DNA of 64,000 nucleotides from Pantoea agglomerans NBRC 102470 (GTDB lineage Bacteria; Pseudomonadota; Gammaproteobacteria; Enterobacterales; Enterobacteriaceae), in contig NZ_BCZA01000004.1 in assembly GCF_001598475.1 (NCBI RefSeq), positions 62,001-126,000 of the forward strand, written 5' to 3'. Below, in pieces: positions 42,286 to 52,436 of the stretch. Made by a program: the position numbers and the translations under genes. Numbering within the stretch: the stretch's first letter is position 1; every line of letters begins with the position of its first letter. The notes under the pieces are model-generated. The model did not search any database and was not told the origin of the DNA. It worked only from the letters and a program-made list of their open reading frames with translations.

Positions 42286-45179
42286 TGGGTCTCACTCTTT
42301 ACCGGCAGCGACTGCTGCAGTTGTGCCACTTCACTCCAGGTTTTCCAGCCAGGCTGACGGGCAAACTCAACTTTGCCATTGCCGGTGCCTGCAATCTGCG
42401 AGGTCATCACCATGCCCTTATGTTCGATCACGGCCTGCCGGAAAAAGTCTGCCAGGCTGGCCGGGGTTAACCGCTGAACCTGCTCTGTCATTTTTTGCCG
42501 GGTATCAAATTGATCATTCTGCCGATCAAAGTCGCGGCTAAAGCGATCCGCTTCCTCAAAGAGCGTCTGAGGACGCTGCTGCAAATCATTGATCATCGCC
42601 TGCTGATACTGGGCAAAGTCTGCCTGGCTCATACTGCGCAGACGTTTTTCCGCCTGCGGGTAGAAGGCCTGATAGCGCTGCAACAGCCAGCCCGGTTGTT
42701 TGCTGTTACTTTGCAGCAGGAAGCCGATTCCCCACTGGCGACCCACTGGCATCTGGAAGGCAAACACCGCGTAGCCGAGCTGCTCTTTGGTCCGCAGCTG
42801 ATTGTAGAACCACGGCTGCACAATCTGGCTCAGCATGGAGCTGTGCGCCATGCTCTGATATTCACTGTATCCCAGTGGAACATAGAGCGCGGCAAGAGCG
42901 GAGTCGGTGCTGCTGCCTTTTTGTTGCAGGTTGGCTTTCAGCGGTTTTTTAATCGAGACATACTGACTAAGCCAGTCGCGGGTCGCATGACTCTGCATCT
43001 GCTGTTTGAGCTCATGCCCCAGCTGCGTCACGCTGTCAGCACTGAGGTTGCCCACTACCAGCATCTCCGGCGTCGCGTCGCGGAACAGCGTATCGCGATA
43101 GTCAGTAACATCCTTAAGTGAGAGTGTGCTTACCAGCTTGCGGCGAGCCTCGCGCTGGGTATATGGCAGCTGCGACAGCAGTTGCATCGGCTGAATCGCC
43201 TGTTCAAACGCTTTGCCCTTTTCCGCCGCGTCCAGCCGCTCCAGATACCAGGATTTAGCCTGCTCCAGCTGCTGTTCTGTCGGCTGGAAAGTGGCATAAC
43301 CTTCCACCAGTTTCTTCAGCAGCGTCGGCAGACGCTGGGTGAAGCCGTTGGCGCTGAACACCAGCCCTTCATCTTCACCCGTTGAGAAGCTGATGCCGCC
43401 CACTGAAGCCTGTGAATTTAGCTCGTCCAGCGCCAGGCTGGAAAGGTAGTCATTCAGGCCAAACAGCACCTGCTGACGGGCATCACTGATGGTGTGCTTA
43501 TTGCGTAACGCCAGGGTGATCGCCGCTTTTGGCTCGCTGGCGTAATAACGACTGGGCATCCAGTAAATACGCATATCATCCTGGTTATCCAGTCTCACCG
43601 GATGCTGATACGTTTTGCCGTCTGACGGTAACAGGGTGAAGTCGTCCGGGATATAGGGGTTCAGCACGGGCATCGCCAGCGTAATCTGGCTGGCGCGCTG
43701 CTGCCAGTCTGCAAAGGTTTGTGGGGTGATCTTCTCAACCTGATAAGGCGCATCCACAAAATAGGCTTTTTTGTTGTGCGGCTCCTGCGGGCTGATGTAC
43801 CAGATACGCGCATGCTGCGGGGTCATCTCTTCCAGCCGGGCATTAATCGCGGCGGCATCGTATTGATCCGCCAGATAGGGTGCATCCAGCGTATGTTCAA
43901 CCGGTACGCGCAGCATGGTGTCGGCCAGCCATTCAATGTAATCCATATCGCGGGTAATTGAGGGATAGCGGAAGTCGAGCGCCAGCACATGCGAAACTTC
44001 ATCGAAATAGCGCTTATCATCCCCCTGCTGACGCAGAAGATTGATGTAGCTGAATATCGCCGCCACGACCTGGTCGCGCTGTGCCAGCCCTTTATCAGTC
44101 AGTGACGCGGTAATCGCAAATACGCCGCTGTTACGCTCGGTCATCGGGTCAGCGCCCGCATTCACCCCGTCGGCCAGCCCCTGTTTTTGCAACCAGTCAG
44201 TCAGCGTGTTTTTGCTGCGGTTACTGATTAAATAGCTGATCAGCGTGTCGGTTTTACTGCGGAACCGATCGCTGTTGTTGGCAATGCGGAATTCAATTTT
44301 GAGCTGCTTGCGCGGCTGAGCCGGAACGTAATGGATGATGATGCCCTGCTGCGCATCGGTCACCACCGGCATCGTAATCTCCGGCACGCTGGCGTCATGA
44401 TTTTGCACCCGGCCAAAGGTTTTAGCCGCAATCGACGCCATCTCCGGCAGCGGTTTGTTGCTGTAGATCACCGCTTTCATCAGATTGGCGGAGTAATGCG
44501 TATGATAAAAGTCCTGCAGCGCCTGATGCAGTTTGCTGCCTGGCTTATCTTTCAGGGTCTCAAGATTGCCGCCCGAGAAACGTGACGCCGGATGCGCCGG
44601 GTTCAGGGTTTCCGCGCCGACCTGTGCCATACGCAGGCCATCGCGCGAGCGCGCCATGGTCAGCTCGGCATTCACGGCGTGGCGCTCGCGGTCAGCGTTA
44701 ACCGGATCCAGCAGCGGCTCAGCCACCGCATCCGCCAGGCGATCAACCGCCGGTTCCAGCGCGTCATTTTCCACTTCCAGATAAAAGGCGGTGCGGTAGG
44801 AGGCTGTGCTGGCGTTGTGGCTGCCGCCATGTTTTTTCAGGAATTCAGCCAGGTTGTCGGGCTGCGGGTAGTGCTTTGAACCCATCAGCACCATATGCTC
44901 AAGGTAGTGCGCCAGTCCCGCCTGCTGATCGGGATCGTCCAGCGATCCTATCGGCAGCGTCAGCGCCGCCAGCGATTTCGGTGCCACAGGATCGGAAACC
45001 AGTAACACCGTCATCCCATTATCAAGCCGGATAGCCTGATAGTGGCGGGGATCCTGTTCACTTTTGCGAATAGTGTCGTTAACCGGCTGCCAGCCTGATG
45101 ATGCCTGCTCCTGCGCCTGCGCTGTGCAAGCCATCAGGCTTAACATTAGCGCCGCTATCCAGCGTGCGTGTACCCGCAT
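42282..45179 (-). CDS. ptrA: protease III (pitrilysin)
   Basis: Periplasmic zinc protease of the insulinase/M16 family, degrading small peptides. 965 aa (E. coli 962). Signal peptide of about 22 residues ending TAQA. Inverted zinc motif HYLEH (His91, Glu94, His95), with the third ligand in the VNAELTM helix near residue 172. Four M16 half-domains in a row. The frame extends 21 codons upstream but the ATG at 45179 gives the signal peptide. It is inserted between recC and recB, as in all enterics, without known functional link to recombination. Confidence 0.97.
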   Translation of the reverse strand: MRVHARWIAALMLSLMACTAQAQEQASSGWQPVNDTIRKSEQDPRHYQAIRLDNGMTVLLVSDPVAPKSLAALTLPIGSLDDPDQQAGLAHYLEHMVLMGSKHYPQPDNLAEFLKKHGGSHNASTASYRTAFYLEVENDALEPAVDRLADAVAEPLLDPVNADRERHAVNAELTMARSRDGLRMAQVGAETLNPAHPASRFSGGNLETLKDKPGSKLHQALQDFYHTHYSANLMKAVIYSNKPLPEMASIAAKTFGRVQNHDASVPEITMPVVTDAQQGIIIHYVPAQPRKQLKIEFRIANNSDRFRSKTDTLISYLISNRSKNTLTDWLQKQGLADGVNAGADPMTERNSGVFAITASLTDKGLAQRDQVVAAIFSYINLLRQQGDDKRYFDEVSHVLALDFRYPSITRDMDYIEWLADTMLRVPVEHTLDAPYLADQYDAAAINARLEEMTPQHARIWYISPQEPHNKKAYFVDAPYQVEKITPQTFADWQQRASQITLAMPVLNPYIPDDFTLLPSDGKTYQHPVRLDNQDDMRIYWMPSRYYASEPKAAITLALRNKHTISDARQQVLFGLNDYLSSLALDELNSQASVGGISFSTGEDEGLVFSANGFTQRLPTLLKKLVEGYATFQPTEQQLEQAKSWYLERLDAAEKGKAFEQAIQPMQLLSQLPYTQREARRKLVSTLSLKDVTDYRDTLFRDATPEMLVVGNLSADSVTQLGHELKQQMQSHATRDWLSQYVSIKKPLKANLQQKGSSTDSALAALYVPLGYSEYQSMAHSSMLSQIVQPWFYNQLRTKEQLGYAVFAFQMPVGRQWGIGFLLQSNSKQPGWLLQRYQAFYPQAEKRLRSMSQADFAQYQQAMINDLQQRPQTLFEEADRFSRDFDRQNDQFDTRQKMTEQVQRLTPASLADFFRQAVIEHKGMVMTSQIAGTGNGKVEFARQPGWKTWSEVAQLQQSLPVKSETQ

Positions 45180-45287
45180 GTAAACCCCTCTCGTTTCCCG
45201 ATAAACCGCCAATGTCGGACGCGGCGGCTCAAAGCAGAGCAAAATTTCTGTGTAATGAGTCAGTCAGCAAAAACGCCTTCTGATCGG

Positions 45288-48200
45288 CTATTCATCATCC
45301 TGATGTGCAGCCAGTACCGGTAAATACCAGCGCTGTGCCGCCTCAGTTATCTGCTGTAGTTGTGGCTCATCCAGCACCCGGCAAAGACGTTGCAGATAGG
45401 GATCGCTGCCTTCACCCTCAAGCTGATAGTTGCCTGACCAGGCCGTCAGCAGGCGATTACGCGCCTTAAGCTGGGTTGCCTCATCAGTCAGTAACTGCTG
45501 ACTTTTTTTGTCGTAGCTGGCGGTCAGCCATGCGCCGCCACTTTTGTTAAGCAGCATCAGCGGCTGACGCATACCCGCGAGATACCCCGTGACATACTCA
45601 TTCAGCGCAGCAATCGCCTCTGCCTGCGGCACAGCAAGGAAGCACCAGCGGCTCTGCTGCCGGCCAAACATCCGGCTGCTGCCGGTGCCGCCCAGCGCGC
45701 AGTAGACCAGATGTTCCAGCCAGAGTAGCAGTCCGTCGTTCATGTTGAGTACGCCAGGCCGCCAGCGCAGCAATCCATCGCTCTGAACCTGCGTCAGCCA
45801 CCCGGTTAAGCTGACCTGCTCCAGTTGCAGATTCACTTCCCAGCTCTCGCCGTCGCTGCGCTGGGTGACCACTTCTGCCGCTACTTCCTGCATCTCATCG
45901 CGCTGCGCCTGCCAGAACAGCTCACCGAACGCGCCATAAGGCAGATTACCGGCCGCACGATGGTGCGCATAAAGCCGCTGAGTATCCTCGCCTTCGACCA
46001 GGGCATTCAGCAACTGCGCGTTAATCTGATAACGCTCAAGGTTGTCGAGCGCAAACGGCTCGCTGTCGGGCAGTTCGTTCTCCTCCAGCCAGAAACTCAC
46101 GCCAAGCCGCTGGTGGAACCAGGCCCGGACCGGATGTCGCCAGAAGCGCAGGAACGCCTCCAGCGTCAGCGCGTCAATTAACGGCGCCTCCAGCGGCTGC
46201 ACAAAATCGGGCTGCGGCTGCCCCGCGCCTCGCGCAGCAGGCAGCCACTCACGGGCGAAACTTTGCAGTCTGGCAGCAGGCTGGAAATTCTCGGCGGCAA
46301 ACGGCATCCGGCTGTGCAGGTGCTGCAGGTGCATCCGCACCCGTTCGGCACTCTCATCCAGCTCAAGATGGCCATCACCGTCCAGATAAAAACTCTGTCC
46401 AATGTAATCCAGCAGTTCTGTGACCAGCACCGAGGGGTAGCGTTCCGTATTATCCTGAATCGCCCGGCCGATATAACTGATATAGAGCTGCTGCTGCGCC
46501 GAAATCATCGCCTCCAGGAAGAGATAGCGGTCATCATCGCGGCGACTGCGGTCGCCTTTGCGGGACTGCTGCTGCATCAGATCAAAACCTAACGGTGCTA
46601 AAGTACGGGGATAGACGCCGTCGTTCATGCCCAGCAAACAGACCAGCTGAAAAGGAATGGAGCGCATTGGCATCAGGGTACAGAAGTTAATCTGCCCCGC
46701 CAGGAAACGCTGACTGATGCGCTGTTGATCAAGCCGGCTACGCAGATCATCGCGCAACAGCGCCACCGGAATCGCCTCTTCAAACCGCGCATCCATGCCA
46801 TATTCAATCAATTGCTGCCACTGCTCTTCCACCAGCAGCAAGGCGGCCTCGGTTTCTGCATCGGGCCTGAAAAAGGCATTGAGCAGTTCCCGGCACATGG
46901 GCAGCCAGGCCGCCAGTGGCCGGGGTTCGGCAAGCAGCTGCCGCCAGTGATTAAGCCGGGAGAGCAGCTCGGCCAGATGTCCCGCCAGCTCCCCCACCAG
47001 ACCACCCGACTCGTCATAAGGCAGAATTCCTTCCCAGTCACCGTTGTGGCTCTCCATCGCATAACCCAGCAGCATACGCTGCAGGCCAAAGCGCCAGGTG
47101 TGCTGGCCGGTAACCGGAAGTGACAGGGCTTCTACGCTGGCATCATCCAGCCCCCAGCGTACCCCCGATTCGCTGACCCAGCGCCGCAGTAAACGCAGGC
47201 CGCTTTCATCAATGGCGAAGTGGGAAGCGAGCGCCGGGACATCGAGCAGCGCCAGCACATCCTCCGAGACAAAACGGCTGTCCGGCAGTGCCAGCAGATG
47301 CAAAAACGCCACAATGGCCGGATGAGCCTGACTGGCACGGCGATCTGAAATCGCAAACGGCAGATAGCGATCGGCAGGTGCATTGGCGAACACCGCCTGA
47401 ATAAAAGGGGCGTAGGCGTCGATATCCGCCACCATGACGATGATGTCACGTGCTTTCAGCGTCGGATCGGCCTCCATCATTGCCAGCAGATGATCCTGCA
47501 ACACTTCAACTTCGCGCTGGGCACTGTGGCAGACCTGCACCGCAATTGATCGATCCTCCGGATCCAGGCAGCGCTTCTGATCGCTGTGTGCCAGTTCCGC
47601 CGCATTCAGTCCGATGATGGCGTTATCCTGCAGATTGAGAAGATCGTGCTGCATACAGTGCAGCAGGTTGTCCGGCTCCACATCGACAAAAGCATCGATG
47701 TCGTCGTTTGACTCCATCTGACTGAGCAGAAACAGGTTGTCACGCCCCAGCTTGCCCCAGGAGGCGAGCAAAGGGTTGGTCAGTTGCTGTTCACCAGCGT
47801 CGTTAAACAGCGCCGGTGCCTGCTCTGCATCCCGGAAGAGTCCGCGTGATTCATCAGCACCATGACGTCGGCGCTGACGACTTTGCAGTTTCGCCAGAAA
47901 CGCATAATCCTGAATATCGCCCCAGTAATCGCGGCAGGGATTGGTGAACAGCAGATGGATGTCGATGTGACGTCCCAGCGCCTGCAACGCCTGCAGATAG
48001 ACCGGCGGCAGCGCAGAGATGCCACAGATAAAGACCCGTTTGGGCAGATTTTCCGGCGTGCTTTTCGCCTGATCCAGCGTCTGGATAAATCGCGCATAGA
48101 GGTTGGCGCGGTGCCATTCAGGCTGGCGCAGGGCCTGGGTATAACTCACCAGATCGCGCCACAGTGCGGCCTGCCAGCGCTGCGCCTCGCCCAGCCCCTC

Positions 48201-48665
48201 AATGGTTTCGCCGCGCTCCCAGCTGTTGAGCCAGTCGGCACGATAGACCAGATACTGGTCGAACAGATCGGCCACGCGGGAGCTGAGCTGAAACAGTTTA
48301 CGCTTGTCGCCGTCGTCATGGAGATAGTGACGCAGAGAGGTAAACTCTTCATGCTTCAGCATCTCCGGCAGCCGGTGCATCAGCTTCCAGCCCATGCTGG
48401 CCTTACTGAAAGCACTCTCTACCGGGATATCGGGCAGTACGCGGACGAACATCTCCCAGATAAAACTGGCGGGCAGCGGAAATTCGATATTAGCAGCAAT
48501 ACCAAAGGTTTGCGCCAGCTCCATCTGCAGCCACTGCGCCATACCCGGACTCTGCACCAGCACCATTTCTGAGGCGAAAGGATCATCAAGAGGGTCATGT
48601 TTAATCACCGCAGCCGCCAGAATCTTCAGCACATCAAGCTGATTTGAGTGATAAACGTGAAACAT
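45288..48665 (-). CDS. recC: exodeoxyribonuclease V gamma subunit RecC
   Basis: Holds the complex together, splits the duplex and recognises Chi on the 3' strand. 1125 aa (E. coli 1122). It begins MFHVYHSNQLDVLKILAA. Helicase-like domains without a usable Walker A (about 1-800) and a nuclease-like C-terminal domain without catalytic residues, as typical. Conserved pieces include FGIAANIEFPLPASFIWEMF (split in use: NIEFPLPASF) and LMPMRSIPFQLVCLLGMNDG (MRSIPFQLVCLLG). ATG at 48665; 108 bp before ptrA. Confidence 0.98.
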   Translation of the reverse strand: MFHVYHSNQLDVLKILAAAVIKHDPLDDPFASEMVLVQSPGMAQWLQMELAQTFGIAANIEFPLPASFIWEMFVRVLPDIPVESAFSKASMGWKLMHRLPEMLKHEEFTSLRHYLHDDGDKRKLFQLSSRVADLFDQYLVYRADWLNSWERGETIEGLGEAQRWQAALWRDLVSYTQALRQPEWHRANLYARFIQTLDQAKSTPENLPKRVFICGISALPPVYLQALQALGRHIDIHLLFTNPCRDYWGDIQDYAFLAKLQSRQRRRHGADESRGLFRDAEQAPALFNDAGEQQLTNPLLASWGKLGRDNLFLLSQMESNDDIDAFVDVEPDNLLHCMQHDLLNLQDNAIIGLNAAELAHSDQKRCLDPEDRSIAVQVCHSAQREVEVLQDHLLAMMEADPTLKARDIIVMVADIDAYAPFIQAVFANAPADRYLPFAISDRRASQAHPAIVAFLHLLALPDSRFVSEDVLALLDVPALASHFAIDESGLRLLRRWVSESGVRWGLDDASVEALSLPVTGQHTWRFGLQRMLLGYAMESHNGDWEGILPYDESGGLVGELAGHLAELLSRLNHWRQLLAEPRPLAAWLPMCRELLNAFFRPDAETEAALLLVEEQWQQLIEYGMDARFEEAIPVALLRDDLRSRLDQQRISQRFLAGQINFCTLMPMRSIPFQLVCLLGMNDGVYPRTLAPLGFDLMQQQSRKGDRSRRDDDRYLFLEAMISAQQQLYISYIGRAIQDNTERYPSVLVTELLDYIGQSFYLDGDGHLELDESAERVRMHLQHLHSRMPFAAENFQPAARLQSFAREWLPAARGAGQPQPDFVQPLEAPLIDALTLEAFLRFWRHPVRAWFHQRLGVSFWLEENELPDSEPFALDNLERYQINAQLLNALVEGEDTQRLYAHHRAAGNLPYGAFGELFWQAQRDEMQEVAAEVVTQRSDGESWEVNLQLEQVSLTGWLTQVQSDGLLRWRPGVLNMNDGLLLWLEHLVYCALGGTGSSRMFGRQQSRWCFLAVPQAEAIAALNEYVTGYLAGMRQPLMLLNKSGGAWLTASYDKKSQQLLTDEATQLKARNRLLTAWSGNYQLEGEGSDPYLQRLCRVLDEPQLQQITEAAQRWYLPVLAAHQDDE

Positions 48666-48766
48666 GAAAACTCCTGTGATAACTCAGAACGTGACTGCGG
48701 TATTGCGGCTCTGTCACTTTACCGCGTATCGCGGTTGAAACCCATCAAAAGGGCAACCGGGAAGAG

Positions 48767-49093
48767 TTAACATCGCAGCCGCGTCAGGGTGGCACTGCGC
48801 TGATAAGGCCCCGTCACGTCAGCCCGATCCAGTGTGCAACCTGAAGGGCCGCTCTGCTGTTGCAGTATTGAGGTCCAGCCGGGGCTCTCATGTCCCATCA
48901 GTTGCTGCTCAGCCACCCGCCATGCCTCACGCTGATACCACTGCTGGCTGAATCCCAGTGCCAGTGCGCGATGATAGTGCAACAGCGTGCTGCTGCTTAA
49001 TGCCATTAACAGCAGAGCAAACAACACTTCCGGCAGGCTGAATCCACCGCGCTTACTGGCAGGTGGCCGGGGGCGTAAGCGGGCAGTAGTCAA
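48767..49093 (-). CDS. ppdC: prepilin-like protein PpdC
   Basis: Minor pseudopilin-like protein with a type IV prepilin N-terminus: basic leader, cleavage site KRGG before FSLPEV, then a hydrophobic helix LFALLLMALSSSTLL. 108 aa (about 107 in E. coli). No ATG precedes the leader closely; the TTG at 49093, inside the end of ygdB (41-bp overlap), gives a 17-residue leader and is my choice, though an ATG further upstream at about 49195 would also be in frame. Last of four overlapping genes; pilus assembly genes are not in this window. Confidence 0.75.
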   Translation of the reverse strand: MTTARLRPRPPASKRGGFSLPEVLFALLLMALSSSTLLHYHRALALGFSQQWYQREAWRVAEQQLMGHESPGWTSILQQQSGPSGCTLDRADVTGPYQRSATLTRLRC

Positions 49094-49457
49094 TCCAGCC
49101 GTGCGGCAACGCGGTAATCTGATTGCCCCGTAACCGCACCCACTGCCAGACTGCCATGCCACTGCCGCTGGCCTCCCCTTTAAGCAGACCTTCATCCTTT
49201 TCACCTCGTTGTAAACAGCTGCGCCAGCCCTGGCGATCATCCTGCTGACAGCTGGCCGCCTCACTGGCTGACCAGCTCAGGGAGAAGCCCCATTGCAGCG
49301 CAGACTGCGCCCGCCAGAAATCCTGAATAAATTGCTGCTCATCCGCCAGCAGTCGCATTCCCTGCTCAGACATCTTACGGCTGGCATGCAGCGTAAAGCT
49401 GCCGATGACCATAATCATCAACACCATGCCCAGGGCGCTGCTGCCTCGCTGCTTCAC
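49053..49457 (-). CDS. ygdB: conserved DUF2509 protein YgdB
   Basis: 134 aa (E. coli YgdB 135). Hydrophobic N-terminal segment ALGMVLMIMVIGSFTL preceded by a short basic stretch MKQRGS, resembling a pseudopilin without a clear Glu5 cleavage motif. Four Cys in the C-terminal half (SCQQ, SCLQR, DYCPL, TCQ) suggest disulfides outside the membrane. Its ATG overlaps the ppdB stop by 4 bp. The gene order with ppdA, ppdB and ppdC suggests a minor pilin, here probably the GspK-like position; this is inference. Confidence 0.9.
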   Translation of the reverse strand: MKQRGSSALGMVLMIMVIGSFTLHASRKMSEQGMRLLADEQQFIQDFWRAQSALQWGFSLSWSASEAASCQQDDRQGWRSCLQRGEKDEGLLKGEASGSGMAVWQWVRLRGNQITALPHGWIDYCPLTPPATCQ

Positions 49458-49987
49458 AGGTTCTCTGCCTCAATCCAGCTCTCCACCGTTTCAAGCCAGC
49501 ATCCGGCCCGTGCCTGCAGCACTATCCTGACCTGCGTGCCCTGCTGGCTGACGCTGAACTGCTCCAGCGTCATAAACGCGGGATCGGAGAGCCGCTCCCA
49601 GCCCGCTGACTGACACTGGTCAACACCTCGCTGCATCTCAAGCTGCTGTTGTCGCAGGCGATAACCGTAATAGTCACTCTCTGCATGGCTCACCCCTTCC
49701 CATTTACCGTTGCTGTTCTCATCCCAGCGCAGCAGCAGGCAGTTCTCTCTGATTTGCAGCGCCCCACTGCCACACTCACCGTGACAATAACCGGCACGCC
49801 GCACCGCTTTTTCCAGTGTCGCCATCATCTGCTGTAACTCCTGACGCAGCTGCGCCTGTTGCATCACGCCGGCGTTCTCTGCCAGCAGCAGCGGCAGAAA
49901 ACGGCCAGCACTTAACATCACGACGGCGCTGATTGCTAAGGCGATCAGCATCTCCAGCAGGCTGAATCCGGCCATTTTCAACGGCAC
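49454..49987 (-). CDS. ppdB: prepilin-like protein PpdB
   Basis: 177 aa (E. coli 187). Prepilin leader MPLKMAG with cleavage before FSLLEMLIALAISAVVML, Glu at mature position 5. The body has paired Cys (GYCHGECGSG, ENCLLL, DQCQSAG, AGCWLE) typical of GspJ/PilW-like minor pilins. ATG at 49987 within the end of ppdA (10-bp overlap). Role in E. coli is weakly defined: minor pseudopilins of a cryptic type IV pilus system. Confidence 0.93.
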   Translation of the reverse strand: MPLKMAGFSLLEMLIALAISAVVMLSAGRFLPLLLAENAGVMQQAQLRQELQQMMATLEKAVRRAGYCHGECGSGALQIRENCLLLRWDENSNGKWEGVSHAESDYYGYRLRQQQLEMQRGVDQCQSAGWERLSDPAFMTLEQFSVSQQGTQVRIVLQARAGCWLETVESWIEAENL

Positions 49988-50448
49988 GTCTCCTCATCCG
50001 TCATGCAGAGGCGAATACGGGCTCTTGCCGAGATAATCAGCCGCATTCGTCCGGCGCTGTTACCCAGCTCGATGCTGCCCGCCCGGGCCACATTACGTCG
50101 GCCATAGAAGCCCGGTTCACCCCGGATGTCATAGAGCGCAACGCCAGCGTGCGGCGCTACGAATTGCAGCCGTTTTCGGCTATCACAGCCTGCAACGGGG
50201 CGGCTTCCGGCACCGATGCACCAGGGATCGCCAGGCCGTGACCATAAAATCAGGTCGCTATTTTGCCGGTTGGCCTGGGCACGCAGCCGAAGCAGGAATC
50301 CCTGCAGTTGCTGAGCGCTGTCGCGCAGTTGCTGCCGCTGTTGCCAGCGCTGCCAGCCATGCAGCGCGGCAACGCTCAGCATGCCGGCAATCACCATCAC
50401 CAGCAGCAGTTCCGGCAGGGTAAAACCGCGTAAGTGTGCTGTTTTCAT
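49978..50448 (-). CDS. ppdA: prepilin-like protein PpdA
   Basis: 156 aa, as in E. coli. Leader MKTAHLRG followed by FTLPELLLVMVIAGMLSVAA, a canonical type IV prepilin N-terminus with Glu5 (Leu-Pro-Glu). The body resembles GspH/FimT: RLRAQANRQNSDLILWSRP and a Cys-containing C-terminus. First of the overlapping set ppdA-ppdB-ygdB-ppdC. It begins 186 bp after the thyA stop and behind the thyA terminator, so the cluster needs its own promoter. Confidence 0.94.
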   Translation of the reverse strand: MKTAHLRGFTLPELLLVMVIAGMLSVAALHGWQRWQQRQQLRDSAQQLQGFLLRLRAQANRQNSDLILWSRPGDPWCIGAGSRPVAGCDSRKRLQFVAPHAGVALYDIRGEPGFYGRRNVARAGSIELGNSAGRMRLIISARARIRLCMTDEETCR

Positions 50449-50587
50449 GGTGTCAGAGTGCGGGTGATGAACAGATGAAACAAGGTGCGGTTTGGCAGGC
50501 TGGAAAGCACGTCGCAGAGAATCTTCCCCAATAGCATGAATTGGCAGAAGCGTGCGAGCGTTGCCGCAGATTTACCGGTTTGCGGGC

Positions 50588-50617
50588 AAAAAAAAGCCCC
50601 GGCGAAGTGCCAGGGCG
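50588..50617 (-). terminator. rho-independent terminator after thyA
   Basis: On the minus strand GCCCTGGC/GCCGGGGC (one mismatch) with an ACTTC loop is followed by eight Ts, 18 bp past the thyA stop. Confidence 0.88.
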
Positions 50618-50634
50618 TTATCTTTTATCGCGAA

Positions 50635-51429
50635 TCAGATGGCGACAGGGGCTTTGATCGCGGGATGCGGATCGTAGCCTTCAATCTCAAAATCGTCGAA
50701 CTGATAGTCAAACAGCGACGCCGGTTTGCGTTTGATAACAAGTGATGGCAGCGGACGCGGTTCGCGGGTCAGCTGCAGGCGCGCCTGCTCCAGATGGTTA
50801 CTGTAGAGGTGGGTATCACCGCCGGTCCAGACGAAGTCGCCCACCTGCAGATCGCACTGCTGCGCCACCATATGTACCAGCAACGCATAGCTGGCGATGT
50901 TAAACGGCAGGCCCAGGAAGATGTCGCACGAGCGCTGATAGAGCTGGCAGGAGAGTTTGCCGTCCGCCACGTAGAACTGGAAGAACGCGTGGCAAGGAGC
51001 CAGCGCCATCTCGCTCAGCTCGCCGACGTTCCAGGCAGAAACGATAATCCGGCGTGAGTCGGGATCGCGCTTCAGCTGCTCCATCACCTGGCTTAGCTGG
51101 TCAATCTCCTGGCCGCTGGCCGTTCCCCAGCTGCGCCACTGTTTGCCATACACCGGGCCGAGATCGCCATTCTCATCCGCCCACTCATCCCAGATGGAGA
51201 CGTTGTTATCTTTGAGATAACCGATGTTGGTATCACCTTTCAGAAACCACAGCAGCTCATGAATAATCGAGCGGATATGACATTTCTTGGTGGTGACCAG
51301 CGGAAAACCATCCTGCAGATTGAAACGCATCTGGTGACCAAAAATTGAAAGCGTACCGGTGCCGGTACGGTCAGCTTTTGGCGTGCCTTCGTGCAGCACA
51401 TGTTGCATTAAATCCAGATACTGTTTCAT
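50635..51429 (-). CDS. thyA: thymidylate synthase
   Basis: Methylates dUMP to dTMP with 5,10-methylenetetrahydrofolate. 264 aa, the E. coli length. Catalytic Cys146 in [13 protein letters not shown], phosphate-binding arginines in DRTGTGT and [13 protein letters not shown], and the C-terminal [11 protein letters not shown] at 51429 overlaps the lgt stop by 4 bp (ATGA), the coupled lgt-thyA arrangement of enterics. A strong terminator follows. Confidence 0.99.
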   Translation of the reverse strand: MKQYLDLMQHVLHEGTPKADRTGTGTLSIFGHQMRFNLQDGFPLVTTKKCHIRSIIHELLWFLKGDTNIGYLKDNNVSIWDEWADENGDLGPVYGKQWRSWGTASGQEIDQLSQVMEQLKRDPDSRRIIVSAWNVGELSEMALAPCHAFFQFYVADGKLSCQLYQRSCDIFLGLPFNIASYALLVHMVAQQCDLQVGDFVWTGGDTHLYSNHLEQARLQLTREPRPLPSLVIKRKPASLFDYQFDDFEIEGYDPHPAIKAPVAI

Positions 51430-52310
51430 TTTTCCTCGCGAAATTGTGGCTGCGGGCGACGACGATACGCCCAGATCATCATAATAATACCGGCAATAAT
51501 CATCGGCACAGAGAGGATCTGTCCCATACTGATTCCGCCTTCAAACAGGCCAAGCTGGGCATCCGGCTGGCGGAAGAACTCAACGATAATACGGAAGGCG
51601 CCATAGCCAATCAGGAACAGGCCAGAGACGCTGCCCATCGGGCGTGGCTTACGAATAAACAGATTCAGGATGATAAACAGCACTATCCCTTCCAGCGCCA
51701 GTTCATAGAGCTGCGAAGCATGACGCGGCAGCACGCCGTAGGTGTTGAGCAGCGCCTGGTATTGCGGATTGGTGGCGGCCAGCGCGACATCTTCGCTGCG
51801 GGAGCCAGGGAACAGCATGGCATAGCGGAAGCCCGGATCGACACGGCCCCAGAGCTCACCGTTAATGAAGTTGCCGAGACGACCGGCACCCAGACCGAAC
51901 GGGATCAGCGGCGCGATGAAATCAGCCACCTGGAAGAAATTACGTCGGGTGCGACGGGCAAAGACCAGCATGACGACAATCACCCCGATGAGGCCACCGT
52001 GGAACGACATGCCGCCATCCCAGACTTTAAACAGATAGAGTGGATTTTCCAGGAACAGCGGTAAGTTGTAGAACAGCACATAGCCGATGCGTCCACCCAG
52101 GAAGACCCCCAGGAAACCGGCATAAAGCAGGTTCTCCACTTCCTCTTTTTTCCAGCCGCTGCCCGGCTGATTGGCGCGGCGGACAGCCAGCCACATGGCG
52201 AAAACAAAGCCCACCAGATACATCAGACCGTACCAGTGAAGCGAAACCGGTCCAATCGAGAAGATCACCGGATCGAACTGCGGAAATGCAATATAGCCGT
52301 TATTCATCAT
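51426..52310 (-). CDS. lgt: prolipoprotein diacylglyceryl transferase
   Basis: Inner-membrane enzyme that attaches diacylglycerol to the lipobox Cys of prolipoproteins (for example MltA, YgdI and YgdR of this window). 294 aa (E. coli 291), seven predicted membrane helices. Signature [16 protein letters not shown] with the essential Arg, the HGGLIG segment with its catalytic-region His, and SQLYEL. Two ATGs, 52310 and 52307, are possible; GGTGA lies just upstream. Coupled to thyA. Confidence 0.98.
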   Translation of the reverse strand: MMNNGYIAFPQFDPVIFSIGPVSLHWYGLMYLVGFVFAMWLAVRRANQPGSGWKKEEVENLLYAGFLGVFLGGRIGYVLFYNLPLFLENPLYLFKVWDGGMSFHGGLIGVIVVMLVFARRTRRNFFQVADFIAPLIPFGLGAGRLGNFINGELWGRVDPGFRYAMLFPGSRSEDVALAATNPQYQALLNTYGVLPRHASQLYELALEGIVLFIILNLFIRKPRPMGSVSGLFLIGYGAFRIIVEFFRQPDAQLGLFEGGISMGQILSVPMIIAGIIMMIWAYRRRPQPQFREEK

Positions 52311-52436
52311 TCACCGTCTATTTTTCAACCCTGAAAAGGGGCGTTGTCAGGCACATAAATTAAGGCTGCGCATCATAGCACAGCCGGTTTTGTGAATTGT
52401 CCCGCAAATGTAAACGCGGATAACGCCCAGAGTCTG

